DNA from: Varroa destructor
Lineage: Eukaryota; Arthropoda; Arachnida; Mesostigmata; Varroidae
NCBI RefSeq assembly: GCF_002443255.2
Contig: NW_019211456.1
Coordinates: 16,849,557-16,913,556, forward strand
Length of the DNA stretch: 64,000 bases
Reading direction: 5' to 3'
Positions 37,020 to 49,350 of the stretch are shown here, piece by piece. The notes beneath the pieces are model-generated. The model ran no database searches. It was not told where the DNA came from and saw only the letters and a list, made by a program, of their open reading frames with translations. Position numbers and translations under genes: made by a program. Every line of letters begins with the position of its first letter. Position 1 is the first letter of the stretch.

Positions 37020-37525
37020 ATCCTGTAAATCTGCTAACATCATTTATCCTGTTACAGTTATTTCGCCTTATGTATCCTGTTCTCCTCTAACAGTTTTAGG
37101 AGCATCCTGTGATCATCTCATTAGTCTGTTGTAATATTTGATACATGTTGCATACAAATGTTGATATAAATTAGTGCTGGATTGACACTTTGAGTTGTAG
37201 CTCTTCCTATATCCTGTCATATTAATTCTTTGCATAATAATAATTCTTTGCATTTGTAATAGTCCAGTTAATAGTATTAATATTGTCGTAATTTAATCAA
37301 TTGTTTGCTGTTATTCTAATACCCTGTTCCATTAATTAGTCCTGCTGCTGACATCAAATGATTTGCTAGATAAATTCTATATTTTTACGGAACTTGTATA
37401 TGCAGAATGAAGCTTTGACTGTGCACGTGCGGCAGTCTGAGACCCCACTATTCCAGACCACACGCTTTTCCACCCATTATTCCTGTTATTTAATTCTACC
37501 AGCTGGAAAAAGGTTTTCATCCTGT
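37020..37525 (+). repeat. Cluster of ATCCTGT heptamers
   Basis: ATCCTGT occurs at 37020, 37046, 37074, 37104, 37211 and 37519, all on the plus strand. The first four are spaced 26, 28 and 30 bases apart, with near matches at 37320 and 37480. The reverse complement ACAGGAT contains the GGA(A/T) core bound by ETS-type factors. Spacers share little, so this is either a strongly decayed minisatellite or a cluster of binding sites. Confidence 0.6.
37223..37253 (+). repeat. Two direct copies of a 13-mer, 18 bases apart
   Basis: TAATTCTTTGCAT is present at 37223-37235 and again at 37241-37253. The reverse complement contains ATGCAAAG, close to the POU octamer ATGCAAAT. It sits inside the heptamer cluster. 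Confidence 0.85.
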
Positions 37526-38258
37526 CGGAAACAATATGAGCCATATATGCCAAGATGGTTCAGATTTTATCAACTATTTTACAAAGTGCCTATATTTATA
37601 TCACACTTCCTTATGGAAGTGGGAAGAGGGAAACTGCCCTCCAGAAAGAAGAAATCAATTACTGTAAATTACCTTAAAACGAATGTACTGAGATGATTTA
37701 TATTTTACCAATCATAAACCGCAGAAAGAGAAAAAAGACCGAAAATTTCTTTGATTTTGTATAGAGCTTAAAAAAACAATTTTCTTGTATAAACCCTTGA
37801 GAGATTCTCAACGATTTCAAGCAAATGGCAATTCGTCCAAACACTATACGTGTGAGAAAAAGAAACGCTCATTCAATCGATTCGAAGTTACGTGCAGATT
37901 TTCTCGGATAATTCAGAAGATGTCAGCGTAGTCCGACTACTCTTCGGGGCCAATATGGGTCGAACAAACGGGCACAAAGTTCCAAGATTAGATAAATAAA
38001 TAATCATCATTCGCCGTTATTACATTTCCGATTCGGGGCCCAGATTACTCACTAGTAATTTTCAAAATATTTCTTCTCTAATCCGCAAATGATTGTTTAA
38101 TGGTAGTCGTGTACCTAGCGATATTGGTAGATGCAAAGCTGAAAAATCTAGCTCAACTACGTGCAAAAAATTCTACCAGAATCAAATCCTGAACTGAAAA
38201 CAGGCTAAAAATACGAAAAATGCAAGGGTTTAAAATGGCCATAAAGTATGAAACGTGC

Positions 38259-38272
38259 AAAAAAAAAAAAAA
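38259..38272. repeat. A homopolymer, 14 bases
   Basis: An uninterrupted run of A in AT-rich sequence; no retroelement body is visible on either side. Confidence 0.95.
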
Positions 38273-39490
38273 GAAAACTCATAGGGGTAAACTGTATGTC
38301 GTTTTCAGAGTTCGAGCAACGATTAGATTGTGCTCTCTAAAAACGAACCCCAAAGGATTAAAAACCTTCGCTTTTACTGAAATCGACTGAAATACGTGAC
38401 TGCCATTCTCCATACGACTTGTAAAAACTCCGAGCAAAATTGCCAAAAAGCAAATAAGAAATCTTTTAATTGATTTTATATTTAAATAGCTCGAAAATTC
38501 ACTGAGATGGCTCAAAATAAAATTTCGACACACCTGAATCTTTCATACAAAAATTAATAGTCGTTTTCAAAAGAAGAATATCAATTGCTGTTTGGGTAAG
38601 CCAGGTAATCTTTAGGTGTTAGTCTTTTTAAAACTTTTTTCACCTTTATACATCTTTTAAGTTCATGGGCCGTTTTGAACCCTTACATTTGGGAACTCTG
38701 GTCGGCTATCAGCCCAATTTTCAATTCCGTTGAATTTTTTCGTATGTAACTATCGTATGTATGGAACTGGGTTATTAGAAAAATAGTTTGCACCTACTAA
38801 TATCACTTTACGTGCGAGAGGAATAATGTGCTGATTAAAAAAATAATATTTTAGAAATGACTAACAAGTGGTCTAAATTTTAAATCGAAGATGAACACAA
38901 CCAGCAGGAATAACACTCCCAGCACATGAAAAAAAATCGTTAAAACGCGTGTTTTTTACTAAACAACTTCAAAAAAGTCCAGATTCATATGCCTCACTCT
39001 ACGTTAATAAATATATACAGTCTGATGCAAGACTAAACGAGGCTTGACAACGATTGAGATAATTGTCCTGTTTTTGATCTCCTATTTATTTTAAAATATT
39101 CATCCATATCTGGACATGTGGTTAGAAGACTTATAAAAATAAATAGAGTGAAACGATATTATTAAAATATTTGGACCTTAGTTCACTTCCCATAGGGTTG
39201 TATTACTTTCATTTTTTCTGAACACTACGTTTATATGCACCTGAGCCCGGACTTTTTTCTATACATTTTTCTAAAGTTGTATCTAAACAAAAACAGATAT
39301 TACAGCAAATATTTTTTTTGGCATATTTTAAAAGTGAAAATTGAATATAACATAAACCGTTGATTTCGTGAATAAAATGGAGCCTAAAATGTCGATGGGG
39401 CTCGTCGTGCATGAACACATTAGATAATAGCCGATATTCACTCGAATCATGAAACCGGCGCACCGAGCTTGTTATGATGAGCTTGCTCTA

Positions 39491-39576
39491 TTATATTGTA
39501 GCAAATACAGGCTTCATTCGGTGCAGGGGGTAAAAAAATGAGCGCATGTCCTGTACGAAAAAGGGTCTGTCAAAAT
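39491..39576 (-). CDS. Predicted terminal exon of an unidentified gene (exon 3)
   Basis: An AG acceptor (ATATATGCAG) ends just above 39576. The first two bases AT complete a codon with the G left by the exon at 40009-39685, giving Asp, so the protein reads FHIR then D and then FDRPFFVQDMRSFF, and runs on to a stop at 39491. The frame is kept through a 108-base intron (39684-39577) that contains a TA microsatellite. If the intron is not removed the frame is also open, because the retained sequence has no stop in phase, which is why an unspliced reading of 160 codons exists. Both readings end at the same stop. Confidence 0.4.
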
Positions 39577-39579
39577 CTG

Positions 39580-39606
39580 CATATATACATTTATATATAT
39601 ATATCC
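39580..39606. repeat. TA-rich microsatellite inside a predicted intron
   Basis: An interrupted TA tract lying in the predicted 108-base intron between 39684 and 39577. It sits right next to the acceptor and gives that splice site a weak pyrimidine tract. Confidence 0.9.
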
Positions 39607-39684
39607 GATATGAAAACTTCGTAACGTCTAAGTGCGCTACGTATAACTTTAGATACTTTCTATTAACTATCGAATGCACTGTAC

Positions 39685-40009
39685 CTCTGATGTGAAAGTC
39701 GGTCGGGATGCCTAAGACTTCGGCGACGTTCATCTTCGCAAAAATTTGATAGTGCATATGTGCAGTAAGGTCGTTTCTTGACCCACACCGTGAAACGAAA
39801 CGCTCGATTAGCTGGCGAACCATTGGCAAATATGCGCAAAAATCATAGACTTTACGCAAAGGCTGGCAAATCTGTGACATCAAATTAAGTGTGATTGCAA
39901 AGTGACTGTCTTCCCCTATATGAAGCCTTAGGACACCTGTCCTTGCAGGTAGGTCGATGTGCAAACGTGCCATTACACAATATGGATTCGAGAAGCACGC
40001 TTTAGAGGG
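39685..40009 (-). CDS. Predicted internal exon of an unidentified gene (exon 2)
   Basis: This is the best coding candidate in the window. A strong acceptor (GCGCTTTTTTCACAG) precedes 40009 and a donor (CAGAG then GTACAGT) follows 39685, giving 108 codons plus one base. The translation includes KACFSNPYCVMARLHIDLPA, then LRLHIGEDSHFAITLNLMSQ, ICQPLRKVYDFCAYLPMVRQ, LIERFVSRCGSRN and AEVLGIPTDFHIR. It has five cysteines, alternating beta-type stretches and one helix-like stretch, which would suit a secreted disulfide-bonded or lipid-binding protein, but I cannot assign a family. Entry phase 0 matches the upstream exon's TGC/GTAAGA donor, and exit phase 1 matches exon 3. Confidence 0.45.
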
Positions 40010-40161
40010 CTGTGAAAAAAGCGCTGGTTTCTAAAACGTTTTCGATTTACCGTCTAAGTGTCAATCATATGGCTTCCTTCAAGCGTTCATTCCCACCACG
40101 TTGGCAGCTTACAGCTACGTTTCGAGTTTGATGAGGTAATCCTTATCTCCTGCCGTCTTAC

Positions 40162-40280
40162 GCAGTACATCCGGGCGGAATTCTGCGCGTACTTAGAACT
40201 TTGATCGGCGTAGTCTCTACGAACACGGGTCGCAGCGATCAGAGACTTGAACGTCAAACATTGACTTCTTTGGCGAGCAA
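40162..40280 (-). CDS. Predicted upstream exon of the same gene (exon 1 of those seen)
   Basis: The exon ends at a good donor (TACTGC then GTAAGA) in phase 0, as required by exon 2, across a 152-base intron (40161-40010). The frame is open back to at least 40311. I chose 40280 because an acceptor-like site (ATTTTGTTACACAG) lies there; a second candidate (CTCTTTGCGCAG) would put the start at 40303. The translation (ending SSKYAQNSARMYC) is basic and less protein-like than exon 2. A rival frame over 40188-40120 reads EFRPDVLRKTAGDKDYLIKL, which looks natural but exits in a phase that does not fit exon 2. Upstream exons and the start codon were not found. Confidence 0.25.
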
Positions 40281-40311
40281 CTGTGTAACAAAATTCGAAT
40301 CGACTGCGCAA

Positions 40312-43152
40312 AGAGCTCAGTAATGTGTTTCTTATTTTTTTGCTCGTTGAAATGGTTTTCGTTTAGTGGCTGTGTGCCTAGGCCGTCCTATTAATTTCAA
40401 TAACGAATACTGGATGGAACTGGCATCCAATCACACAAACCCAACGAGTCGCTGTTCGTAGTGGTACAACAATCGTAATCCCTTGCACAAATGGCGGTTT
40501 AACCGAATGCAGAAAACGATGATAATAACAACAAGAATATCTGCCTGGCACTTGATAGTCCCTTAGTGCGCTGCTAAAGTTAAAGACTGTAACGTAACTT
40601 AATATTTAATTTCAATTATAGTAACAGCAGAAACAGAGCTACTTTATGAATCCGCCGTTGCCCCCTTTCTAAGAGATGAACATGAGAAAAACAAACTGTC
40701 GACTCACTGTTTATGCCCATACACACAACAAACAAATCAGTCTTAACTCTCACCGTGTTCGGTTCGAAAGTTGAAGGAGTGGTCCTTGCTGAAAGGTGTA
40801 CGCCTTTAATATTCCAAGAACAATCGCTTCTTATTGCGTATCGCGACTTATTTGCGGTGGTTATTTAACAGGCATGATGATAAGTTAGGATCCATTTGTC
40901 CTCAGAACATTTAGATTAGTTACCTCTGAGCCCAAGCATCTTTTTGCAGCATGGTCTGCTTTGCTACAAAATTGTCTGAGGTACATATTGGGAATGAGCC
41001 GGTTGGTTCATTTTACATTGTATTTGCACATTAATTATTAAGTGTTTCTATCAACTTGGATCTTTAATTTCCTATATATCTCTCAACAATTTTATAAGAA
41101 CATGTAGATATGTAATAATTCTCTACTCTTTTTTTACAGTAAGCTTAGACACCCAACAATCTTTCACAGCAGCGTCAGTTAACGGTTCCTGACTTAGCAA
41201 TGCAAAGTTGAAGGCTATAGAATATCTTGTAATGGAAATGCACCAGAATATAATTAAGTGAGTAATATATTTCGTGGTACAATTACCTTTGACAGATATT
41301 CCGTCTAGCTCGAGTGTTCAATTTTAGTGACTATACGTATGTCATTTTCATTTGACCTTCGAACAGGCCTATTAAGGTTCACCGAAGCGCGTTCTATAGT
41401 TCTCGCCATGGAGCAACGCGTTTACGTCCCTGAATCAATTTTTCGAAATATTAAACGGAAACCACGGAGCTATTATTATTTGCTGATCGTTTTGCAGGTT
41501 ATGATCCACTTTGATAAGGTAAATACTGATAAGTATATCTTGAGCCTTTTTATACAGCTGCTGATTTTATCGAAGCCGATGTCCAAGTAGCATTAATTTT
41601 GCGGTGACCCTTGAAATTATTTAGGCCATTTATGAAGTTTTATTTAGACGTATAATAATGCAATTATTAAACAACTAGATCGGTCAGAGTAAAAAAAACT
41701 CTTTCAGCAGGCTATAACGAACTACATGCTAATTACAATTCACCTGCATATTCATATAGCATTTATGGTTATTTAGGTCAGAAGTTATTAAAAATCTATA
41801 TTTACCGGTACATCATTACCCCAAAACAATTGTGCACATGTTTGAGCCAAAAAAGAACCTCGCGTAGGATGAACACTTTAAGTCCATGAATGAATAGACG
41901 AAATTGAACAATGTCTCCTGGGCAGAGAAAAAAACGCATTAGAACTCGTCGTGATAGGCGGATTTAGAAACGTATATGCCCACGCGGGTATAATATTTTG
42001 AGACATTTAATATTTATGGCCAAAAAAAAGAGCGATGATGGAGAAGAGAATTAATGACAAGTGAACTTTTTAAATCGCTAAAATTTCGCCAGGCAAAAAA
42101 GGGAAGTTTTCCTTCTGTTGTCTCGAACTGGCCAGTCTATTCTGCTATCTACTCAACGTCTGCTCGCCTTAGTTATTATTTGTACCTGCGGTATCATTTA
42201 TTATCATCACGGTTATTATTGAATAGAATATGCTGACAAATAATTATAAATCTAGAACCCCTTGATAAAGGTGCTTCATGGTCGATTGCACACCATTAAC
42301 ACAGTAATTAGCAGATATTGAGCACTGTCGAAACTGGCTTTTTAATTTTGTTTTTTTTTTCTAAATTAATAAGTTTTTTTATTTCTTTTTTTTTTTGGGT
42401 AATTTGTTAGATGGAAAAAAGCAGCGACGGCTACATTCATAGCTGTCAAAGTCCTAACCGACCGTAGGCTTGCAATTGCAGACATTACGAACGTATTTTA
42501 CCCGACCTGTGTAAGGCACTTTTGAGATGTTTTCTACATTATGAAAGGCTTTTCCAAAACATAGCAATTCCTCTTCGTATGTGCTAAACTTGATGCTATA
42601 ACCCGAACAGTGTTGGAAATACTGCGTAGAATACGGGTCTCTCATGTCAATTGGCCGTTATGGCATATCATCGTCATCCATCGAGTCGTCTTAGTTATCC
42701 AGGTTGTTTTTGTGAAACATTGCCGCTTCGCTAGAACGACCTTGAAAGACCTCTCTAGGTGATCCGTTATGAAGTAGGACATTCACACAAACGGAAAAAG
42801 ATATCGAATGCTTTTACAGCTTTTGATTGCTTCCCAAGGGAACTTCGAGACAGTTTTCTTATGCATGAAGATTACGCAGCAATCAGCGTATTCTCCAATG
42901 TTTCCTTTCATCTGCCCCTTAACCCGTCGTGATACTTAGGTCGTCGCACGGTTATTCATCTCATTATGTAGCAATCCTCACTCATGCATCCTACGCATAA
43001 AATTTTCGCACTTTTATATCGTGTTTCTATTCATACTGCCCAGAAGCCTACGGACAACGATCAATAATGTTCTTTAAATGTTGAGAATTCGCTTATTAAA
43101 TGTTAGATCACACGTCAGCGCATGATCTTTGCAGGCGACAAACAGGTACAAA
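40312..43152. other. No supported gene; T-rich tracts
   Basis: AT-rich sequence. Two T-rich tracts lie at about 42346-42398, separated by a short AT-rich stretch. The 87-codon plus-strand frame at 41327 has no motif. Confidence 0.45.
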
Positions 43153-43580
43153 TTAGATAGAATAATGACAATGTGATTTGTCTGCCTCAAGCCAATGACG
43201 ATTGATATACAGGACATCGGATAGCAGATACGAGACTAGGCCCACTGTGATTCCTGTTTCTGTTACGAAAGTGAAGTTACGCTTCGTTGTACAAACGAAT
43301 TCTCTAGTGTCGTTGTGAAATACAATACAGCACAATGTGGTACGCAAGGGAAACGCGCCGCTTAATTTTATCCTGTATTGTGCAGAGCTTCCGTAAACAA
43401 GTGACAGGTGCCTAGACGGTTGGCCATGCATATATCGTTATCTTCAACCCGCAGCAATTTAACACTGTGATCCTCGCAGGTGTAGTTAAGACAATATGTA
43501 AAATTCCTGTTTTTTCTTCGCGCCGTTGAGGTGGTACTCCGAATTTGTTCGAACAAAAGTCTTAATTGATGCGTCACCAA
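43153..43580 (-). CDS. Two overlapping protein-like frames, possibly one exon or a broken gene
   Basis: Frame 1 (43580-43368) encodes a cysteine-containing stretch, NFTYCLNYTCEDHSVKLLRV followed by DICMANRLGTCHLF, then stops. Frame 2 (43431-43153) starts inside it and continues as RIKLSGAFPLRTTLCCIVFH and then KRNFTFVTETGITVGLVSYL before a stop. Both have normal protein composition, and the N-glycosylation-type NFT and NYT sites and the cysteines suggest a secreted protein. They could be one coding region broken by a frameshift, or only one may be real; the 37 bases between possible splice sites are too short for an intron. No family is recognised. Confidence 0.2.
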
Positions 43581-46500
43581 CCAAAAAAAGTTCTTCGGTA
43601 GAACAGAAAAAGTTCGGTACGGCCAGACATGATTATATCCTTAAGGACCTATAAAGATACAATATTAAGGGTAATTAAGTTTTAATTTAATAGGACGTAA
43701 ACATTAATATTTACTGTTAGCATCGATCGCTCCCGCAAGAGTAGCTATCAAGCAGCTGTGATATGAAAAAAGGTATTTTTAAGGGTAGAAGTTGATTGTA
43801 GATCAGCACCGAAATATCATACGTGCATACGACCCTTGAGTATAAATATTTAATCATAACCGTATCCTAAAATATGAGGTGTGGCTCCCGTTTTCTCTAC
43901 TATAATACCGCATGTGCGAGTGTACACAGCACAAAAAGGGGCCTTCTAAAATTAAACTTTTTTTATTATTACATTTTTAAGAAAAAAAAAAACTACGGTT
44001 TAACGTTGTTCAACTCGAAGCGTAAGTCAACTGTAGTATTTATAGTTTCCCTTAAGGATTTGCTGGCGCTATACCTTTTCTCGTGTATCATAATGGCCTT
44101 TGCTTTGGGTAGTAACTTGTAAAACAGCGATCTTTGCTTTAGTCCACGGCAGTCTACCAGTGGGAAACAGGGGAAAAACCACGGCACTTTCAGCCGGAAG
44201 GTACTCGGATATCGATACCTGCACTTAGTGTGCTCTCTGTCAATGGTAAGTTGCGGCACGAGAGCGCAAAGAAGTTTACATTGTCGTTACTCAAAATTTC
44301 TATTATCAGCACATGGTCACAGCAGCGCCACTTCAGCCATATCATTAATATAATAACTAAGAACCCAGCAATCTTTGTAATTCATCTATTTTTACCTTTT
44401 TCAGGTGGCCTGGACATAAATGATATAAGATGTTATACAGTTTGACATATAAAAAATAACACAGTGTATACGATGTTTGCAATGCACGTCCTTATCTGCG
44501 CCATACTATGCAAGGAAGACCGCATCGGATATGGGCTTACGTAGTGTCGTTCAGAGGCAATTTTTTTAAGCTATATGTCTTGACTGTAATATTTTGTGTC
44601 AAATGCACATCTCCATATCATGCTTACCCCACAAAGAAATGCTTGACAGACGTTAAACGCTTGACGTAGAACGCGACTCTAACTCTTATCGGATTGGTGG
44701 ACAGCTCAAAAATTGTATTTTCTGTCCTAGATGTCAATGAGAAAGAACAGATGAAACATATTTTCTTTATATTGGTGTAGTAGTTCTTCGCCGATTCGTC
44801 CCTATTTAATTAATTACATTTTTAGATATATAAACAATAAACTATTGAGTTCTATGCTGGAATACCACATCGTTAGATTTTTACAAGAAATTAACAGTAT
44901 GAGCCTTAGGTGTCGCCGACCACGAATTGTTTGCGATAGCCCTTTTGATGGAAAAGTATTTTCAACCATCCTGGAAATAGTTGCTAGGATTGGCTTGATC
45001 TTATCTACTACACACTGTTTCAGGCACCTACGTGGGAAATGACTCCCTGCAGTCAAATGAAGATTCGTGGATCTTCTGAAGCAGAAGTGGCTCATGACGT
45101 TAACTTCGCTACTGCCTTAGCAATCACCAGGTGCTACTTTTAACAAAAGTGCAAAGATCTTCGTCGTTCGTAGGCGTCTGTCTTACATTGAGGATTTTAT
45201 TGTAGTAGGTTCGTTCACATTGTTCTGGACGTCTGCAGGTTCATTCGTTGCAGGGCTTTTCTAATGCTCGTTTGCGGCACTTCATCAGTTCGATTCGGAA
45301 AAAACCTCCACCGCGACGCAGCTGTGTGAGGGTCCAGTTAGGTAATATACAGCCAATGCCAGAAATGCCACTTACATGAGTTTACAGTGCGTCGTGGTGA
45401 AACGCTCTTTTCAGTTGTAAAATTCTATGAACTGAATGTGAAGACGCCCGCGAACAGTCGATTGCTTACCAACGATACTTCCGCCCGTTGGAAAGCCTCA
45501 GGTGCTTTACATCTTATAATGATAGCAAAGCTTACGCTGTTCCTACAATTAGTAGAGGATGTGCTAAAAATCTTTCATGGAACGGCTTTATTATCCTCAT
45601 AGTATGTGTTTTTTTCCGGGCAGCGAGTCATGTAAACGACCATTTAAGGAACTGGACAAAAGCAGATCTTGACGCGTCAGATCTCCGATCACTTACTAAT
45701 ACACTGAGACAAATGAAGTGCCCTTGAAGGACGCTGAACTCGTTGTGCTCATGTCACAATTTGTGTACGTGTAGTAGGGTGTGTCATACTGCATTTACTA
45801 TATTCCGACTAAGAAATAAGAACAGCAAACGGCATCTAATTCTCTATCTGAAGCATATATCGGTATATACCAATTTTGCTAGACGCTTAGATAGATAATG
45901 GCCACCAGAGAGAATTTCGCTAAAATCGGAAGACGCTTGTTACCGACACTAGGTACAGGCTTTATTTTATTAAAATTTTCGTTGTTTATTTGTCCAGATA
46001 TATTAAGGTAGCCAGTAAACGTATTGGCTTGATTTTCTTGTGTAGGTACAAGTTCCAATACTCGAGTCTCGAGTTCAGTTACGTTTCAAAATGCACAATG
46101 AAATCTTGGAATGGATTAACGACGGAGACAGTAAATGAACCATGGCGCAACAATTAGAGATGTTATTTGTTTGTATTGATTGACGACAAGTGTCACTTGA
46201 TGATAGCACTCTGTATACAGAATGTGCTTTACCTAGCCATTCTTCACCGCATTCAACCATTCCCAAGTTATTATTATTTCGCCACACCGTAAAGCCTCTA
46301 TTTAGCTAAAAGCATTGCTATGTCTAAATAGCAACACGCGCGACTATATCAGTTTCATTTTTGCATTGAAACATTTTTCACAGACGACAAGTAGTCGGTC
46401 TTAACAAAGACCCATCCTCTTCTGACGGTTCCCGTGACAGGGCCATGGTTAAGCCCATACCACCGAAACAACAAACAAGTAAAACATTTGGCAACACATA

Positions 46501-46633
46501 GCAATAACCAGATGAGCAGACTGGTTCTAATTAGTAATAGAGAAATACGGTAGTTTAAGTTAACAAAAACCTGCATTGAAGTTTCGCCTCTCTTTTTCAA
46601 GGTCTATTTTTTTGTTTGTTTGTTTTTTTAAAC
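43581..46633. other. No supported gene
   Basis: Frames under 100 codons on both strands, for example 44814-45095 (minus) overlapping 44845-45042 (plus). An 8-bp inverted repeat (CTATTTAG and its complement) lies at 46298-46331. No motif is recognised. Confidence 0.4.
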
Positions 46634-46651
46634 TTTTTTTTTTTTTTTTTT
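46607..46651. repeat. T-rich tract with TTTG units and an 18-T run
   Basis: Several TTTG units are followed by a short AAAC break and then 18 uninterrupted T (46634-46651). Such a tract can be the A-tail of a minus-strand retroposon, but no element body is visible above it. Confidence 0.9.
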
Positions 46652-48925
46652 ATGAAATCAGTAACCCAAAAAGGTTTACGACTTGGCCAGCCTGCTACAC
46701 TATTCAAACCAGCGTATCCGGAGTTTAGAAATTGTGTTTTTCTCCGTGGGTCGACCTATGAGTGTAGCACCAAAGACACAACGACTAACTGCTAGCTATT
46801 GACCCCCTACATTCTTTTGTTTGCAGTAGCCTCCTAAGTTAGGCAAATTCCAGAAAGGTCTTTTAGGGAGAGGGATAAAAAACTACGCACGCGTGTTCCG
46901 TATGAAGGTCAGTGAAAACAAATATTCATGTTATGGCATTCTTCAGTTTAGAATGGCTACTATCAGAGACATATGACAGCTAAGCACTTAAGTTTCAGCC
47001 AAAATATCAGTTAGTTCAGGCTTCTTGGCTCTATTCAGAGACCAGAACTTTGTTGCGATTCTATATAAAATTTCCCGCTCTGTTTCCCTATCCACACTGT
47101 GTTACGTATTTGAAAGCAAGAATTGGGTTTGCCTCGGTCGTTACCAATGATAAGTTACACGCCGCAAGATGACATCCACTTTAATACATAAAGTTGCTTA
47201 AAATTACATAATAGTTTTGCAAGCAAAAAATAGAAGTACACATCCGATTGCTTTAGCAGACTTACAGCTCTGGAAAGCAGGACTTATAGGGAAAAACCAT
47301 GCACTAGTGTAGCCGGTACCTTGGAAAGACGAGAAGCACGTTTTTAAATCTGTGAAAAAATGACATTAGGTTTGCCCAGTCCAGATATACACTCCCACTT
47401 GTCAGCTACGATTTTTCAACCTGCCCTTCGGTACATATACCATATAGCTAGAAGGACAAAAAAACCTAGAAACATTCAAATTAAATTTTGATTTATGTAA
47501 AACATAAGCTTGGAAGGAATCCTATGATAGAGTTTACACTTTAAGGACAGCTGTTAATGCTTTCTGGGGTGCAGTCCTCCATCACACGGTGCGTTGTGTG
47601 CATCCGTCTTTCGTTAAAGATAACAAGACTATGAAATATCCTTTCTTTTTCCAGGTTTACTCACGTAATAGCTTGAGCTGGCGCGCATAAGTGACTTGTC
47701 TTTTTATACGATCTATTAACACTAAAAAATCCCTATAGACTAGCTCTTGTGGACTGAGCGGAAAGTTAAGCTAGATCACAAAGGACGCTTATTTCCCGAC
47801 TTATTTGGGCTTGAAATTCTATTCGTGATAACCCGATGCTCAAATAATTACTTTATTTTCGTGAAGTTCATTCTTTATGAGTACTGTCGAATCGGTGATT
47901 AATATTATTGAATAACAGCCAATAGGTTGTTGTACTCGCCTATCAATTCGTTATTTCGCAGTACCGGCGCTCTGCTGCAGGCTGATTAATAGTTCTGCCG
48001 CAACATTCGTAGAAGCGGAATTGTTTGCCCCCGTATGTCCTGGTTTAACTGCCAGTTGTTGCCTAATACACTTTCATGCACTCGGAAGGTGACATAAGGG
48101 ACCCGCATCTCGTGAAATTGTTGGATATTTTTTTTAGCCCACTTGACATAAATCAACGTACAAACCATTAGCTGTCTTCTATAGATGTTTAGCAATACAT
48201 ATAATAATTTTGTTCTCATAGATCTTCATCATCTTCGATTGAACACCAAATTTGCACAGCAAGCTCTGTTGAGGTCTGTTTGCATTTTTTGAAAGAAATT
48301 TTTTACTTCATATGAAAAATTATAACCTCTGCTGAGTTCCTTGACATTATATATACCTCCAGTCCAATCTACGACCTGTCTGGTGTCTGTTGCCCCCTAT
48401 GCTTCGCAACCTAGGTTTGTCTCTGCTGATTTTTACGACAGATTCATTTGTTTCTGAATATCTGACATTTGATGACAATGATTGCAGGTAATTGTCTCTT
48501 TCTGTTGCTCCATATTGGATATTATAAACGCCAGTTGTCTAACACAATTTTGCACGGCTACAGTCTTGTTACCTTGTAATAATTTCTCTACAGCTTTCTC
48601 GGGCATCAATATCCAGAAGTTCGGGACACTCTTGCAATAAATTCTTTTTATATTAACTCTGACTGTATTTTTCTTACTTTTCGTATCTGCCCTATTTCTA
48701 CCAGTAGTAAATTTGCTGACCGTTCGAACTGTCTATCCAATTTATCGCTCGTCATTTTATATTTTTGATTGTACTATGCCCTCGTTTTTTTCCAGGGATG
48801 TTTTGCTACTCTTCACATCGAATCGTTGCCTAGCCTTACAGTGGTAAAACATTTTGCACCGAACACCATATTGGTGTCGAAGCTAAAGCCCGTTTATAAG
48901 GTTAAATAGGATCAATTCGCTCCGG

Positions 48926-49350
48926 TCATTCGTATGTCGTTAACGATGAGGCTTCTGATGGCCTTCGGGATGGTTGGCATCGCTCTAACAAACAGTGCAC
49001 CGAGACTCCATCGGAACGGGTTAAATCATCGCTAATTAGGTAGCGTGCGCCGTTGTTTGTAGCAACAATGCTTGTGGGTATACGAAACAGTATACGTAGT
49101 AGCGACTTCATCTTGTAGTTAATATCTTGACAATTGTGAAAGCTATTAGCGAAGTACGACGGCGAAGGCAGCGCAACTCCTTTACTTCTATAAACTCCAC
49201 GCATAACTGATATTGAATGAATGGCAATAAACGTATCTTGAATGCAGAATGACCTATCGTGATATAGAACATATTCAGATTGTAACACGTTTCGCGTATT
49301 GTCGTTACTTATAGCCAGAATTGGTATACAACAAACTATAAAAACCCGAT
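48926..49350 (-). CDS. Candidate terminal exon, unidentified
   Basis: An acceptor (TATATTTACTCACAG read across ATTTACTCACAG) ends above 49350, and the frame then runs two bases plus 140 sense codons to a TGA at 48926. The translation begins with a hydrophobic stretch (RVFIVCCIPILAISN) that could be a membrane segment or the end of a signal sequence. A mixed region follows, including SEYVLYHDRSFCIQDTFIAI, LRILFRIPTSIVATNNGARY and a serine and arginine-rich tail. The length is more than expected for a single chance frame. No domain is recognised, and a 77-codon frame at 48219-47986 on the same strand could be a neighbour but has no splice link. Confidence 0.3.

Noticed and set aside
40120..40188. 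Natural-looking frame reading EFRPDVLRKTAGDKDYLIKL
   Set aside because: It leaves in a phase that would put a stop into exon 2; the competing frame with the TGC/GTAAGA donor fits better.
46607..46651. T-rich tract as the A-tail of a minus-strand retroposon
   Set aside because: No element body, internal promoter or target-site duplication could be seen around it; kept only as a simple repeat.
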